Assembly (NCBI GenBank): GCA_003313425.1
Contig: NHZP01000030.1
Location: forward strand, 1-64,000
DNA: 64,000 nucleotides
Reading direction: 5' to 3'
Origin: Pseudopyrenochaeta lycopersici
Lineage: Eukaryota > Ascomycota > Dothideomycetes > Pleosporales > Pseudopyrenochaetaceae
In this document: one piece after another, positions 47,201-58,094 of the stretch
Position numbering within the stretch: the first letter of the stretch is position 1
Layout: every line of letters begins with the position of its first letter
Program-made: the position numbers and the translations under genes
Notes under the pieces: generated by a model
Databases searched by the model: none
Told to the model about the DNA's origin: nothing
Seen by the model: the letters and a program-made list of their open reading frames with translations, nothing else

Positions 47201-47727
47201 GCAGAGCATGTTGCGCGGCGGATAGTTTGGTGGAGCAGGTCGGGTGGCGTTGATTGGCTGGGCGGCGACTGGGGCAGCAGAGCTCGGCTGGGAGCTCGCG
47301 AGCAAACAGCTTGAGCACGGGCCACACTGTCTGGAGCAGAGACCCAGGTCGACGCGAGATCTCAACAAAGGCAGCAATGGCGCGGCAGGTAACCGAACGC
47401 GATGCGAAGCCCTTTGCGGCGAGCAATTGACGCAATTGGGAGTACTCAAGGGGAATGGAAATACGTACGCTCGTCGGGAACGGCTCCAGCATCCTCAATG
47501 GGGGTCGCGGCGGTCGCAGAGCCCGACTTCCAGAACTGCCACCAGGCCTTCCTCTTGGTGGCCTTCTCGGCGTGCGGGTTGGTCCTCGTGTCGCGGTAGA
47601 ACAGAATGTACTTCTGCAGGGCCGTGTACTCGTCCATGCCCTCGAACTCGGTCATACTGACAATGGACTTCTGCCGCTCAGCGGCAGAGCTGGCACGCGG
47701 CCGCTCCACATCGTCGTTGGGCGGCAT
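44255..47727 (-). CDS. PMA1: Plasma-membrane H+-ATPase (P-type, PMA1 family), about 1,001 aa
   Basis: Five exons on the minus strand: 47727-47469, 47162-47019, 46964-45521, 45466-44932 and 44878-44255. Introns are 306, 54, 54 and 53 bp; the first is unusually long. The pump exports protons at the cost of ATP and energises nutrient uptake. Seen: a cytosolic N-terminus, the actuator motif TGES (~285), the phosphorylation site CSDKTGTLT (~440), the hinge [11 protein letters not shown] (~686), ten expected membrane spans including [21 protein letters not shown], and the C-terminal regulatory tail ending AVEEEEED. All P-type ATPase landmarks are present. The N-terminal ~85 residues, rich in Ser, Ala and charged residues, are longer than in yeast PMA1. 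An in-frame GTG six bases upstream is ignored in favour of the ATG. A second in-frame Met near residue 25 could also start the protein. Confidence 0.93.
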
Positions 47728-49433
47728 GTTCACGGGGGAAGAATGCTGAACTGTCGGGACGGGGTATTATGCTATCCAGTAACTCATGCACAGAGAAGGC
47801 TCCCAGCGACCGGACGGGGGTAGTTGAAGTGTCGGGGTCGAGCAAGCTCAGCAAAGGTAACAGCAGCGAGCAAGGCCTCCTCTGAGAAAAAGCTTTCAGG
47901 AAGGCGCGAGGCTCTGGTTAAGTAGCGGCAGCTGGGCGCGGCGACTGGGCCAGGGAAAAATCTGAGCAAGCACCGACCCGTGGGCTTCGTTGCGCGATTT
48001 TCGTTCAAACTAGCTGTCAGTGGTTGGGTCCAAGCCGACCAGGCCGGAGCTCTCTGTTGTTGATGGCCGGCACCGCGGGGGCCGTGCGCGCACGCACACG
48101 CTACATCAGAGGCGCCTCCAAAGCGAGCAAAGATTGGCGCCTCTGCCTTACGTAGTAATTGTGCGAAGCCTTCGCGATGACGCTTTGCACCTGCTTACTG
48201 GCCTGGGTAGCCTGCTCGGCCCGGTAGCTCGCGGACGCTGCTGTTGTTGCCACCATCACGGCCACTTCGACTGCCATTGCAATTGCCCTTGCCATTGCCA
48301 TTGCGCGCAATTGCTCGCGCCGCCGCGCCCAGCAAGGCCGTATCTGGCCTCTGCGGGCCTTGTGCTAGTGCTGCCGCGCCATCTGCGACCGTCTGATAGC
48401 GCGACGCACCGCGGCAGCAGAGATTAAGCTGTGGGATAGCGCGAGAAGCGTGCAGCGCGCGCAGGGATCAAGTCTTATGACGTTGGGTAAACCGCATGCG
48501 CCAGCGCCCGCGCCCTTGCTCGCCCGCGCCCTGCTGCGAATGGCTGCATGTCGCGCACCAAGCTTTGCTCTCAGCATGATAAAAGCTTCGCACCTTGGCT
48601 CGCTGCGTTGTGCTGCTGGACGGAGCAGTCTGCGAGGCATTTTCTGCCTCTCGCACGAGGAGCCGGAGACGCATCTCCACGCGCTGCGCGCTTTTTGCAA
48701 TTTTCTCCTCTAGCGGCTCTGCGAGACCCGCGAACCCACGAACCTCGCCCATGAATATGATCCGCGCCTTCTGCCCTCGCATCCCTCTGCTCCCCCTCGC
48801 AACCAACTGTGCTCCTCAGCCTCCCCCCCGCGTGCGCCGGGATGCTACGGTACATGCAGAAGGACCGAAAGTGCCCGTCTGTTCTCTGATTAAGCCAGCA
48901 CTAGGCCGACCCTCGGGGACAGGCTCAAACCAGTCTGACCGATGATTAGACACCCAGAATCGGCCCAATCACACGCCCTGCTGCCGAGTTTCCTGGGCAA
49001 CTGGCTCCAATTGCATCGGATATTATTGTCATACAAACCTGTCTCCACCAGGCTTAATACGCTGCATACTCCAGACACTCATTTGCGCAGGCGTCTCAAC
49101 GTTTGCCATGCTTGGCCCCCCGGGCAAGCCATGTCCAAATCCTCGCTCTCTAGGCCCTGCTCGGCCTTCCCAACGAGTGCTCCCGCGGGAGGCCAAACCC
49201 CCACGTGACTCGACTCCCGCAGCCCTGCCCTGCCCTGTTCCGTGCCCGCCCATTGCCGATGCTTCGCCGGCAAACTGGCCAGCTTCACTATTCACACCGC
49301 ATCAACCGTGCGGGAATAACGCAAGCATCCACATATTCAACACCATCCTTTTGCCGTGTTGCACATCTCCACAGGACCGAGTCGCGCCCTGAATCGCAGC
49401 CCTCCTCCGGCTGTCGCAGTTCGACATGTCTCC
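47728..49433. other. Divergent upstream region of PMA1 and the F-box-like gene
   Basis: About 1.7 kb, GC-rich, with short pyrimidine-rich runs and an irregular CCATTG-type hexamer repetition at about 48,265-48,310. Open frames on both strands lack domains and appear to be composition artefacts. Long leaders are common for abundant fungal H+-ATPase genes, so part of this is probably 5' UTR. Confidence 0.5.
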
Positions 49434-50160
49434 ATGTCGTCTGTCCTGCCTCCAGAGCTGTGGCAATTGATCATCATGTTTTTGGACGACCATTGTTTCG
49501 TCTGGTCTGTCCTGCGACAAGTTTCACCATTCTTCGCCTCCGTGACCGAGGATGTGTTTGCTCGAAAACTCCTTCGCACCTGCACCTTGCGATTCGCTGG
49601 CCAAACTTTAACAGACTTACTGTGAGCCTTGTTTCACGTTCCTGTTTGCTGGGATTATCACTAACCTTCAAAGCCCTCATGACTTGCAGAAAGCTAACCA
49701 ACATCACCAAAAGGGAAGGTTTGCAGCGGTCTCTGAAACCTACTGGGCAAGCTTTGTCTCTCTCAAGCCTCCCACATTTCGCTTCCAGCCTTTTGCTTTC
49801 GTCCCCGCACATTCAAAGGCCAGGGTCGTCCTCAAATTGTGTGACTTGGCAACTGAACGTGAGCCTGAACAAGCAACTCAAACCCTATCAAGCAATCGTC
49901 TCGCTGAGATCTTCTTCAAACCGGGCTTTGACGCAGACGCTATCCGCGCTCGGCTGTTGCACGAGCCGCATTTTGTGCTTTTCAACAACCAGCTGAAGAG
50001 CATCCGCATCCCTTCCCTTGCCATTGATGTTGCTGCACGCGAGATATCACTTGATTGGCGACAACTTTGCGACGCCCTTTTGCGCGACGAATTCAAATGC
50101 CGCTATGAGGCCAATTCTTTGGGTTCTTGGTCTTCAATTCTTCGACGAAACAACCCTTAA
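49434..50160 (+). CDS. F-box-like protein, about 224 aa (splice model tentative)
   Basis: Exon 1 (49434-49621) begins with a short F-box-like motif, VLPPELWQLIIMFLDDHCFVWSVLRQVSPFF, the form used to bind Skp1 in SCF ubiquitin ligases. Exon 2 (about 49674-50160) encodes a charged segment including SETYWASFVSL and LAIDVAAREISLDWRQLCDAL, with no domain I can name. The intron (49622-49673, 52 bp) uses GTGAGC and an AG only about 8 bases after a CTAAC branch. The more usual-looking AG at 49688-49689 would lead into a different frame that is open only to 49,996 and looks less protein-like. The substrate-recognition part is thus unclear, and a degraded gene cannot be excluded. Confidence 0.55.
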
Positions 50161-52245
50161 TTGCAACCGTCTTGGCAAGTGCACCATCCACACGTGGTCC
50201 ACATCAAGAACCATTTTTGATGAACTGCCAAGTCCAGAGTAGATCAATTTTGCTTTGGGGTTACGGAGAAGCGTAGATCTGCTTGGCGCTGAGAAGACAC
50301 TCATCTTTTTCTCCTGACTTGAGTTTCATGCAATGACGATCGATATTGTTTGCTGCACGCACTATTCTTCTAAGTCTGGGCGCACTTTTCTTTGCGTGAG
50401 TTGTAAACCCCTCGCTCCGGATTGTTATCGCCTTTCCCCGGCCCGAAACCATGTTCGGACTTGAAAACCGCGCGCCCAGCTTTCTCTATTCTAAATTCTG
50501 CCTCAATGCATCACGAATCTGAACAAACCATTTGAAATTTGCTGAAATACTAATATCGGAAAATCCACATAATGTGTCCGCTTTCATCATGTGGTTTTAC
50601 GCATGCCATTTTATTTCTACTTGCCCAGCGCTGAAGGCATTGAGTGAAACGCAGATTTTGCACAGATCGAATCGTGCTTTTTCGAATTCTGTTTTCTGCG
50701 GATTATTTCCTTCATTCGTCTACCAATACCATCTTGGAGAGGGAAGGGCAAAAAACCGGGTCCTCTTTAATTGTTGTGGTTCCGGAACTCTTCCGCCTAC
50801 CCTGTGATGCGACTTCTCCGGAGTCAAATCGAGTAGAACTCCAGCTGAACTCCAGCTGCAGGGTTTGTGACCTCATGGTAACCTAATCTTTTTGGATGTG
50901 ACCTGATGGGTGCAATACCATGTTACGTCGAACTCTTCAGTTTTATTGCACATGTGTTATTTCTTTAGAGTTTTAGATAATTGCTTATTACTGCCGAGAG
51001 ATTATAGTGGACTCGACACACGTTCAATCTTGCGCAACGTGATTTCGTTTCCCACAAGGTGCCGGCTATTCCATCACGTTGGAGGACAATTGCCTGCAAC
51101 AATACCAGATCATACTTGATTTGGAATCCCTGGTCCCAAGTCGCTGCTCGTGCCCTGACTGCCTAATGTTAGGCCTTCCACTATCAGAACTGCTGATTCC
51201 AGCATCCTGGAAGCATTTAGTCAATACCTGTACCGTGATCCTGAAGCGGGTTTTAACAGACTTTGTGGCATATCAACGCGGGTCCACGTACAAAACCATG
51301 CAGTATCGGCCAAAGCGGTTCTGTTGTCATCATCTCCGAGGACGGCTCAAAAGGGCATCGCGCAGGGATTGAAGCCCCTATCTTTCTGGACCATCACAGC
51401 ATTATCGGTCACTGTTCTTGCGGAAATTATTCCCATACGGTCGCCTCTATTGGCCTCATTGCCATGGATAATCTTTTATTGTTCAGAACGGCGCTACGCC
51501 GGGATTGCTCAGACACGCCATAATATCAGGCTCATGATAAGAAGAAAACGTTAACAGCAGAACAAATTGTGGCCAGAACCATAGTCTGGCAAATGTTTGG
51601 CATGCTCTGAACACATTGTTGATTTCTGTTGCAACCTTCTTTGTATCTGTGGCTCAGATGATGAAGGCTGTGGAGGCTGTAAGGTGGCTAAAATCCATTT
51701 TCACAGGGCGCCAGAAGAAGCGATTCTGATTGAGGAAATCGAAAGCGAGGGCACAGCCTTCGTGCTCAACTGGTGGTCACGGGATGCTGTCGTCTTTTTC
51801 ATACCAAGAATTCAGGAAAGCCTCCACTCGCGCTAAAAGGGACTACTTTTTGGCGGGCCCAAAATTAGACGTTGCCTCTGTGGCTAGCACTATGGCAGTG
51901 AAATTATGAAACCAATCAACCACCAAGAAGAGAATATTCAAACCGCTTCAAGTGGCCAGTCCGTCTGATGCATTAGCCTCCATCAATCTTCATTGGGTCT
52001 CATGTTGGAGAAAACGGCGATTAAGCGAGATAGTCTACGGATTCATAATGCTTCAGCCGCACACTGCGAGGAGCGCTTTGTATCTGCTCATGAGCTGAAT
52101 CATTCAGCATTGAGGCTGTATAGCTCGACAACAGTGGTACTTGCTGCCTCGCCGCAATACAAAGGTGCAGCAAGTCCTAAAACTAGAATGTCAAGCGACA
52201 ACATTTCTTCCTGTAGAGAGAAATCCTCTATAGGAAAACTTCGAG
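50161..52245. other. Intergenic, 2 kb, possible decayed coding DNA
   Basis: Several plus-strand frames between about 51,080 and 51,840 follow each other with protein-like composition (for example IIPIRSPLLASLPWIIFYCS, VIISEDGSKGHRAGI and a Cys/Gly-rich CGSDDEGCGGC). Stops separate them and I recognise no family. The first 900 bp show nothing. Confidence 0.4.
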
Positions 52246-54775
52246 ATGTACCCCCTTACTCTCCTTCTGGTTGTAAACGCTGCCGTGCAGGCGCATGTCT
52301 CCGGTGTACCTCGTCATGATTCACTTTCTGAAGATCTTCCACCCCTACCAACCTTACTCAAACATCGAGAATGGAACGAGCCATGTGCCGAAGTCTCTGA
52401 GCTCTGGGCTGCTCAACGGACCCAAGCTACCTCTGCCAATACCCCGATTCCTATTCATGTTCCCGCTGATCTTGCCTTTGAATGTTTGCAAAGCGTTCCA
52501 GTTGATGTTGAAGGGGATATCAAGGAAATCAAAGAGCTGAAAGAGTATCTAGAATATCAGTCGACACTTGAATACCTGAAAATCGGTATGGAAGGGCAGA
52601 TCGAGCCACTTGATATCATGGGAGCTCTTGACGAGCTAGCAGCAGCAATAAAGAATGGAACTACTTTCACCAGTGATTACGAAGTGCAATTCGCGATTAG
52701 GGCGCTTCTTGACAGTAAGTCGCAACTCCAATAACTTGGCAGCATTTGGACAAAGATTTGTTATAACCCCTTGTCAACTCAAAATACGTCTGCTGACCTC
52801 CTTTGATCTCAGGCGCGGGTGATTTCCACCTCAATTTCTCGACTGATTTGACCACCGTCTTCGAATTCGCGAGAGTAGAAGGCGGTATCGTCTCGCTCTC
52901 TGAAGACGGAGTATTACTGCCTGAGATCTACATGCATAGCGACATCGTGCAAGAGAATAGTTCAGGCTTCACGCCTTCTCCGATTATATCCATTAATGGA
53001 CAAAACGCATCCGATTATCTGGAGAGATACTCGTCCGGAACACCCTACCACGACGCTGATGCGCGGTATAACACCGTCTTCGAGAACCCAGCGTTAAAAG
53101 CGTTTGGTACTGGTTTAAAAGGATTGTTCCACACGCACTATGTGTACGATGGTGCCAATACCACCTTGACATTTGCCAATGGAACCTCTAAGACAGTCGA
53201 GAACTTCGCCACCATCGGATCGCAATACGACTTCTCAACAGTTAAGGACGGGCCTTCATTATTTGAAGCTTTTTGTCAAGGACCGCATGAACCCCCGCCG
53301 AATCCGTCAGCCAATCTAGCGGTCAGAGCAACAGCACCTCCTGCCGTAACAACAACACCATCGTCAAGGCCTTTGCCTAAGCTTCTCGGTTACCCTCAGC
53401 CTGTGTTCATGCAGGATTCGGGCTCATTTTCTGGCTATTACCTCAGTGAAAACAATTACAATGATGTGGCAGTTCTTGCAATCCCATCGTTTAGCCCAAC
53501 TGCTAAAGACTCTAAGCTTGATCTGTTAGCGGCAGGCTTTGTTCAGACACAGCAACTGCTTCAATCATTCTTCGCCAACATGGTGAAGCAGGACAAGAAG
53601 AAACTGGTCATTGACCTTCGCGGTAACGGAGGCGGGACCATCGACATGGGCTTCAAGCTCTTCCGCCAACTCTTCCCTACGATAGAGCCATACGGGGCAA
53701 CCCGATATCGCGCTCATGAGGCATTCCACTATTACAGCGCAATAGTTGCCGACCTGGCTGTGGATGGAGTCAATGAGGATGGGATAATCACCGCAGATTG
53801 GAAAGATGCAGACTATGGTGTCTCAAGTGCTTTCCTCTGGTCCAATATTTTAGACATGAAGGGAGAGCCCTACAAGAGCTATGCAGACTACTTCGGACCA
53901 TACATTCTTCACAACGACTCTTTCACCGGTATTCGTCGCTACAATGTGAGTCCTCGCACCTGAAGTCTGATGGAGAGATATGGTAGACTGACTCTATCTA
54001 GTTCTCCGATAACAAGGGCGGGCACACTCTTCGTGTGAGCCTGACGGGGTACAATGAGCAGCCAACCCCTTCTCAACCCTTTCAAGCCGAAAATATTGTC
54101 ATTCTCCAGGACGGCTTTTGTGGTTCAACCTGCGCTATATTTGCTGAGCTTATGCGCGAGCAGGGCAAAGTCCAAACTATTGTCTTCGGCGGTCGACCTC
54201 TAAATGCACCAAGTCAAGGCGTGGGAGGGTCCAAAGGAGCCCAGGTACTTACTTTTGACGATATCGGGGAGTTTGCTACACGCACGCTCAACACCGCGGA
54301 AGCGCTTGATGGCGAATGGATCGCTACTAAGCTCAACGACACGACTGCCGTCGGACGCATCTACCAAGCGACGCAAATATATAAACGCACAACACACAAA
54401 CCTGGTACGGGTCTTAGAGGCGGCATAAATTCTTTGAACAACCTTAGGGAGGGCGATGCAACTGAGACGCCGTTGGAATTTGTCTACGACGCTGCCGACT
54501 GCCGAATCTTTTATACAAAAGAAACGTTCCTGAGTCCTATGCCATTATGGAAGCAGGCTATTGATGTGAAGTGGGGAAAGGGCAACTGCGTTCCAGGAAG
54601 CATGGGCCATGAGACTGCGATTGGAGTTTTAAACAACCAGCCATTCCAGGTCCAAAGAAAGAGCGGCAGTAGCACTCAAAATCCGTCTGAAACCACGAGT
54701 GTCGCTTCTGAGATAAGCATATCGGTACTCGCAAAGCTACTTGTCATGACTATAGCGATGGCACTAGTGTTTTAA
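52246..54775 (+). CDS. Secreted S41-type peptidase family protein, about 791 aa, probable GPI anchor
   Basis: Exons 52246-52714, 52813-53945 and 54002-54775; introns of 98 bp (GTAAGT...CTCAG) and 56 bp (GTGAGT...TCTAG). An N-terminal signal peptide (MYPLTLLLVVNAAVQAHVS) and a hydrophobic C-terminus (ISVLAKLLVMTIAMALVF) after a Ser/Thr-rich stretch suggest secretion and GPI anchoring. The middle has the S41 (tail-specific/CtpA-like) features KKLVIDLRGNGGGTIDMG and, after the second intron, LQDGFCGSTCAIFAELM, whose Ser is the likely nucleophile. S41-type enzymes cut polypeptides near their C-termini; relatives include UstP of the ustiloxin cluster, but no precursor peptide or DUF3328 gene is visible here. 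A cell-wall or secreted proteolytic role is inferred only. Confidence 0.82.
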
Positions 54776-55356
54776 TGGGTCTTTTTGTACCCTTTTGTAC
54801 ATCATTTTCAGTCTTCTAGAGAACTGCTTGCCTCGACGATATTATGAGTAATGCTATAGATGATTTAATGTAAGCAAAAAAATTTAGATCCAGTCCTCGA
54901 CATTAAAACCCTAGGCCTGCACCAATCCACATGGAGCTTCGCATTCTTAGGTTGTTGTCGGCATGTGGGGTTCATCTTCCGATATCGAAACTGCTTCCGT
55001 ACCTTCTATCCAAAGGTACACTCCCATCCGCACTGCACAAGCATATGATAACTTAGCATGAGACTACGGGCCCCAATTTTAGGTCCGTTTCAAGACCTCC
55101 ACTTCGGACGGATAATATGCTATCGCTATTATTGTTATTCAGAAAAAGGGCACTCTCATCATCGAGCCAATCACCCACTTCTCGATGAAGTGAAGGGAGT
55201 CTAGTTTACTGACGGGAAGGTTTTTATTGCGTCCAATGTACATGCGTCGGGGTCCACGGAGTGCGCTGTGATGAAGACTTAAGCTTCTCGACGACAATAT
55301 TTCCCCACCAGTCACCATCTATACTCGTCTTCTCCGCAACAGTATCCAACTTTGCC
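54776..55356. other. Intergenic between the S41-type gene and the P450 gene
   Basis: About 580 bp, no gene. It should contain the P450 promoter. An in-frame open stretch runs 32 codons upstream of the chosen P450 ATG but has no ATG of its own. Confidence 0.45.
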
Positions 55357-57003
55357 ATGTCTCTGTGGGCGATCCTGGGTATCGCAGCGATCACTCTTCT
55401 GATCCTTAAGCTTCAACGATGGTCTCAAGAGAATGACAAGCTGCCGTTGCCCCCACAACCTCCAGGTCTGCCTCTCCTTGGAAATATGCTTGACATTTTA
55501 AGCGCGACCAAAACAAACCAACAACACCTGCTATTCGAAAAATGGGCACGCAAATACGGTGAGATCGTACGTGTGCAAGCGGGCCCTTTCACGGAGTACT
55601 TCATCAACAGCGATACCGCCGTCAAGGAAATATTCGACAAACAATCTTCTGCTACGTCAGAGCGGCCCCGATGGATTGTTAGTAACGAGAAAATTTGCGA
55701 TGAAAAGAATGTGCTGCTATTATCCGCAAGCCACCCACGTTGGAAGCATCAGAGGAAGGTCATACTGCAGGGCATGACGAGTGTCTCGCGCGCTGATGCA
55801 GGGCTTCCATTTTTGCACTACGAGACTGCGAAATTCCTGTATCAAGTAGTCAATGACTCGACACTAGCGAGCTCTAGTGTCGATCTGTTTAACTCTGTAG
55901 GAAGGTACACCTATAGTACGTTTGCCTGCCAGACGTTCGGGATGGATTTACCTAGCGCCAATGATCCTTCCATCGATTACATCTTCAAGAGTGGACTGGA
56001 ACAAATTCTAGGAACGCTCCCTGGAGCTCACTTTGTGGACATACTGCCAATACTAGACAGCCTCCCACTTTTCTTGAAGCCTTGGGAGCAGAAAGCACGC
56101 GCTTTGTTCCAAGACAATCTCCGCTGGTGTCTTAATCGTGTGCAGCGTCTCGAAGCTGCTTTCCACAACGGCTGCATCAATGACTCCTTCCTCGCCAGGG
56201 TTCTCCAAGACGAAAAGACGATGGGGTTTGAGGATGCTTCTGAAGCTGCTTATCTTGCTTTCATGCTCATAATCGGTGCGGCAGATACGAGCAAGATGTC
56301 AACATGGTCATTTCTCGAAGCGATGATGCAGTTTCCTGATGCTCAAGAAACGGCACGGAAGCACATTGAAGCTGTCGTAGGTGTCAGCGACCGCCTGCCC
56401 GTGTACGGAGACCTTGATGATATACCTTATGTTCGATACTTGATGAAGGAAGTATGGCGATGGCGACCACCAGTGGCATTGGGCCATCCCCATACTACAA
56501 AGAAAGAGTTGATATATGGAGGATACCGTATTCCAAAAGGATCACGCATTCATCTCAACGCCTGGGCTATTGGTCATGATCCCACCCGCCACCAAGACCC
56601 CGAACGCTTCTGGCCCGAGCGATTCGAAGGTGATCTGACGACCAGCGAAGAAAGCAAGAATGCACCTGACGTGAGAAAGAGAGACCACTTTGCTTTCGGA
56701 TCTGGTCGTCGTGTGTGTCCCGGCTACCACGTTGCCGAGCGCTCACTTGCTATAGCAATCATGCGATTGGTGTGGGCTTTCGAAATCGTACCATCGCCGC
56801 ATGCGAATGTGCCATTAGATCCACGAGACTACTCTGGAGAAATGCCAGGCAATCCCGGGAAGCATATGCCGGTTATCCTGAGGGTCAGGAGTGAGGCGAA
56901 GAGGAGGTTGATCAATAACGAGTTCGAGAAAGGGAAGATTTCACAACCTGCTATAGTGGGCCATCTAAACGAGAAGGTAAATATCAGTCTTCCAGCGTAT
57001 TAG
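55357..57003 (+). CDS. Cytochrome P450 monooxygenase, 548 aa, single exon
   Basis: The start was set at ATG 55357, which gives a proper N-terminal anchor (MSLWAILGIAAITLLILKL) followed by the Pro-rich hinge LPLPPQPPGLPLLGN. Further features: a C-helix-like WKHQRK, an I-helix GAADTSKMSTW, the ExxR pair in KEVWRW (E365, R368), the PERF-type WPERFEG, and the haem loop FAFGSGRRVCPGYH with the iron ligand Cys454. It is an ER-anchored class II enzyme needing a P450 reductase, of the group resembling the O-methylsterigmatocystin-oxidoreductase type found in fungal secondary metabolism. The substrate is unknown. The absence of introns is unusual next to its intron-bearing neighbours. A MFS transporter follows in the opposite direction, about 1.1 kb away. 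Confidence 0.92.
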   Translation: MSLWAILGIAAITLLILKLQRWSQENDKLPLPPQPPGLPLLGNMLDILSATKTNQQHLLFEKWARKYGEIVRVQAGPFTEYFINSDTAVKEIFDKQSSATSERPRWIVSNEKICDEKNVLLLSASHPRWKHQRKVILQGMTSVSRADAGLPFLHYETAKFLYQVVNDSTLASSSVDLFNSVGRYTYSTFACQTFGMDLPSANDPSIDYIFKSGLEQILGTLPGAHFVDILPILDSLPLFLKPWEQKARALFQDNLRWCLNRVQRLEAAFHNGCINDSFLARVLQDEKTMGFEDASEAAYLAFMLIIGAADTSKMSTWSFLEAMMQFPDAQETARKHIEAVVGVSDRLPVYGDLDDIPYVRYLMKEVWRWRPPVALGHPHTTKKELIYGGYRIPKGSRIHLNAWAIGHDPTRHQDPERFWPERFEGDLTTSEESKNAPDVRKRDHFAFGSGRRVCPGYHVAERSLAIAIMRLVWAFEIVPSPHANVPLDPRDYSGEMPGNPGKHMPVILRVRSEAKRRLINNEFEKGKISQPAIVGHLNEKVNISLPAY

Positions 57004-58094
57004 CTTCATCAAAATGGGAAAGCGAAGATGTCTATGTTCTGCGTCTATTGTGCCTGTAGAAAATTTAACCCAGCAGGTGAATATGCTGCACTAACCTACT
57101 CTGCTTGCGCACTGAAGGCCTAGTCTACTGCTTCAGACTCCGCGTATAACTTGACACAAGTTCCATATGCACAGTATACAGGCCCAAAAAATTAACGCGA
57201 TTGGGTGGGAAAACAGCTTTGTGCCATATTTTGTTGCCGTTCGCCTCGTCCGATCTCCTTTCGCTGATTGGTTGCTTCGTTCGACCGCTTTTCGCTTGTT
57301 TCAACACACATGAATAGCCTCCTTCAACAATACCATCGCCTTGACTCCTATCTGGATTGACACTTTCTTGTGATGGGCTTCCTATCTCGAGAACCCAAGT
57401 TGCGGGAGTCTTACGCAATACAGAGCTTCTATCAATGGGCAGAGCACCAACGGCAACTAAAAGGATTAGAAAGAAAGCGCTCTTGGCGTTTTCGACCCTT
57501 TCAGCAATTTTTTTACTGCATAGATGCGAGTGTGTCAGAGATGCAGGATGATGTAGCTATATATAAGGAAGTAAAGTGGAGCCTTGCGGGCTATTTGTTT
57601 CACATTTCTTAGTAACTATCTTTTGTCTAGAGTTCGGTGACTTTCCGGGAACACAGCTTCACCGAGACTGAACAATCTTCTCACTTCTCAGTCTATACCA
57701 ACCATGGCCATTGAGAGTATCTCAAATATCAAAGCTTGCCGGCCAATCGGTGAAAAAGCTTACATTGGCTACGACATAGTGGCTGCATAACCTCCATGGA
57801 TCCCACATTTTGTTCTCCTCCTCCTCGTTATCTATAGCCCTCGCAGAGTTCGTTTCCATGCGCCTTGGCAAAGCCTAGGACTTATGGGCAAATACAGTGG
57901 TTAGAGATACAGGTATTAAAGGCTCTGCGCTGTGATGCGTCGTCTTACGAAGATTCGTCTTATGAGCCTTCAACTCAAAGGTGATCTGGCACTCCATGGT
58001 CCTCGAAACCCCCCTTAGACTTGTGGCTCACGCTCCAAGCTGTATGTATTGCTTAGTAAATCTCGAAAATTGGAATGAAAAAAAAGGAGGCCGT
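57004..58094. other. Intergenic between convergent P450 and MFS genes
   Basis: About 1.1 kb; both neighbours end here, so it holds two 3' ends. Short frames at 57,125-57,612 on both strands show no domain. Confidence 0.4.

Noticed and set aside
48265..48310. CCATTG-like hexamer repetition as a regulatory array
   Set aside because: Too few and too irregular units to support a function.
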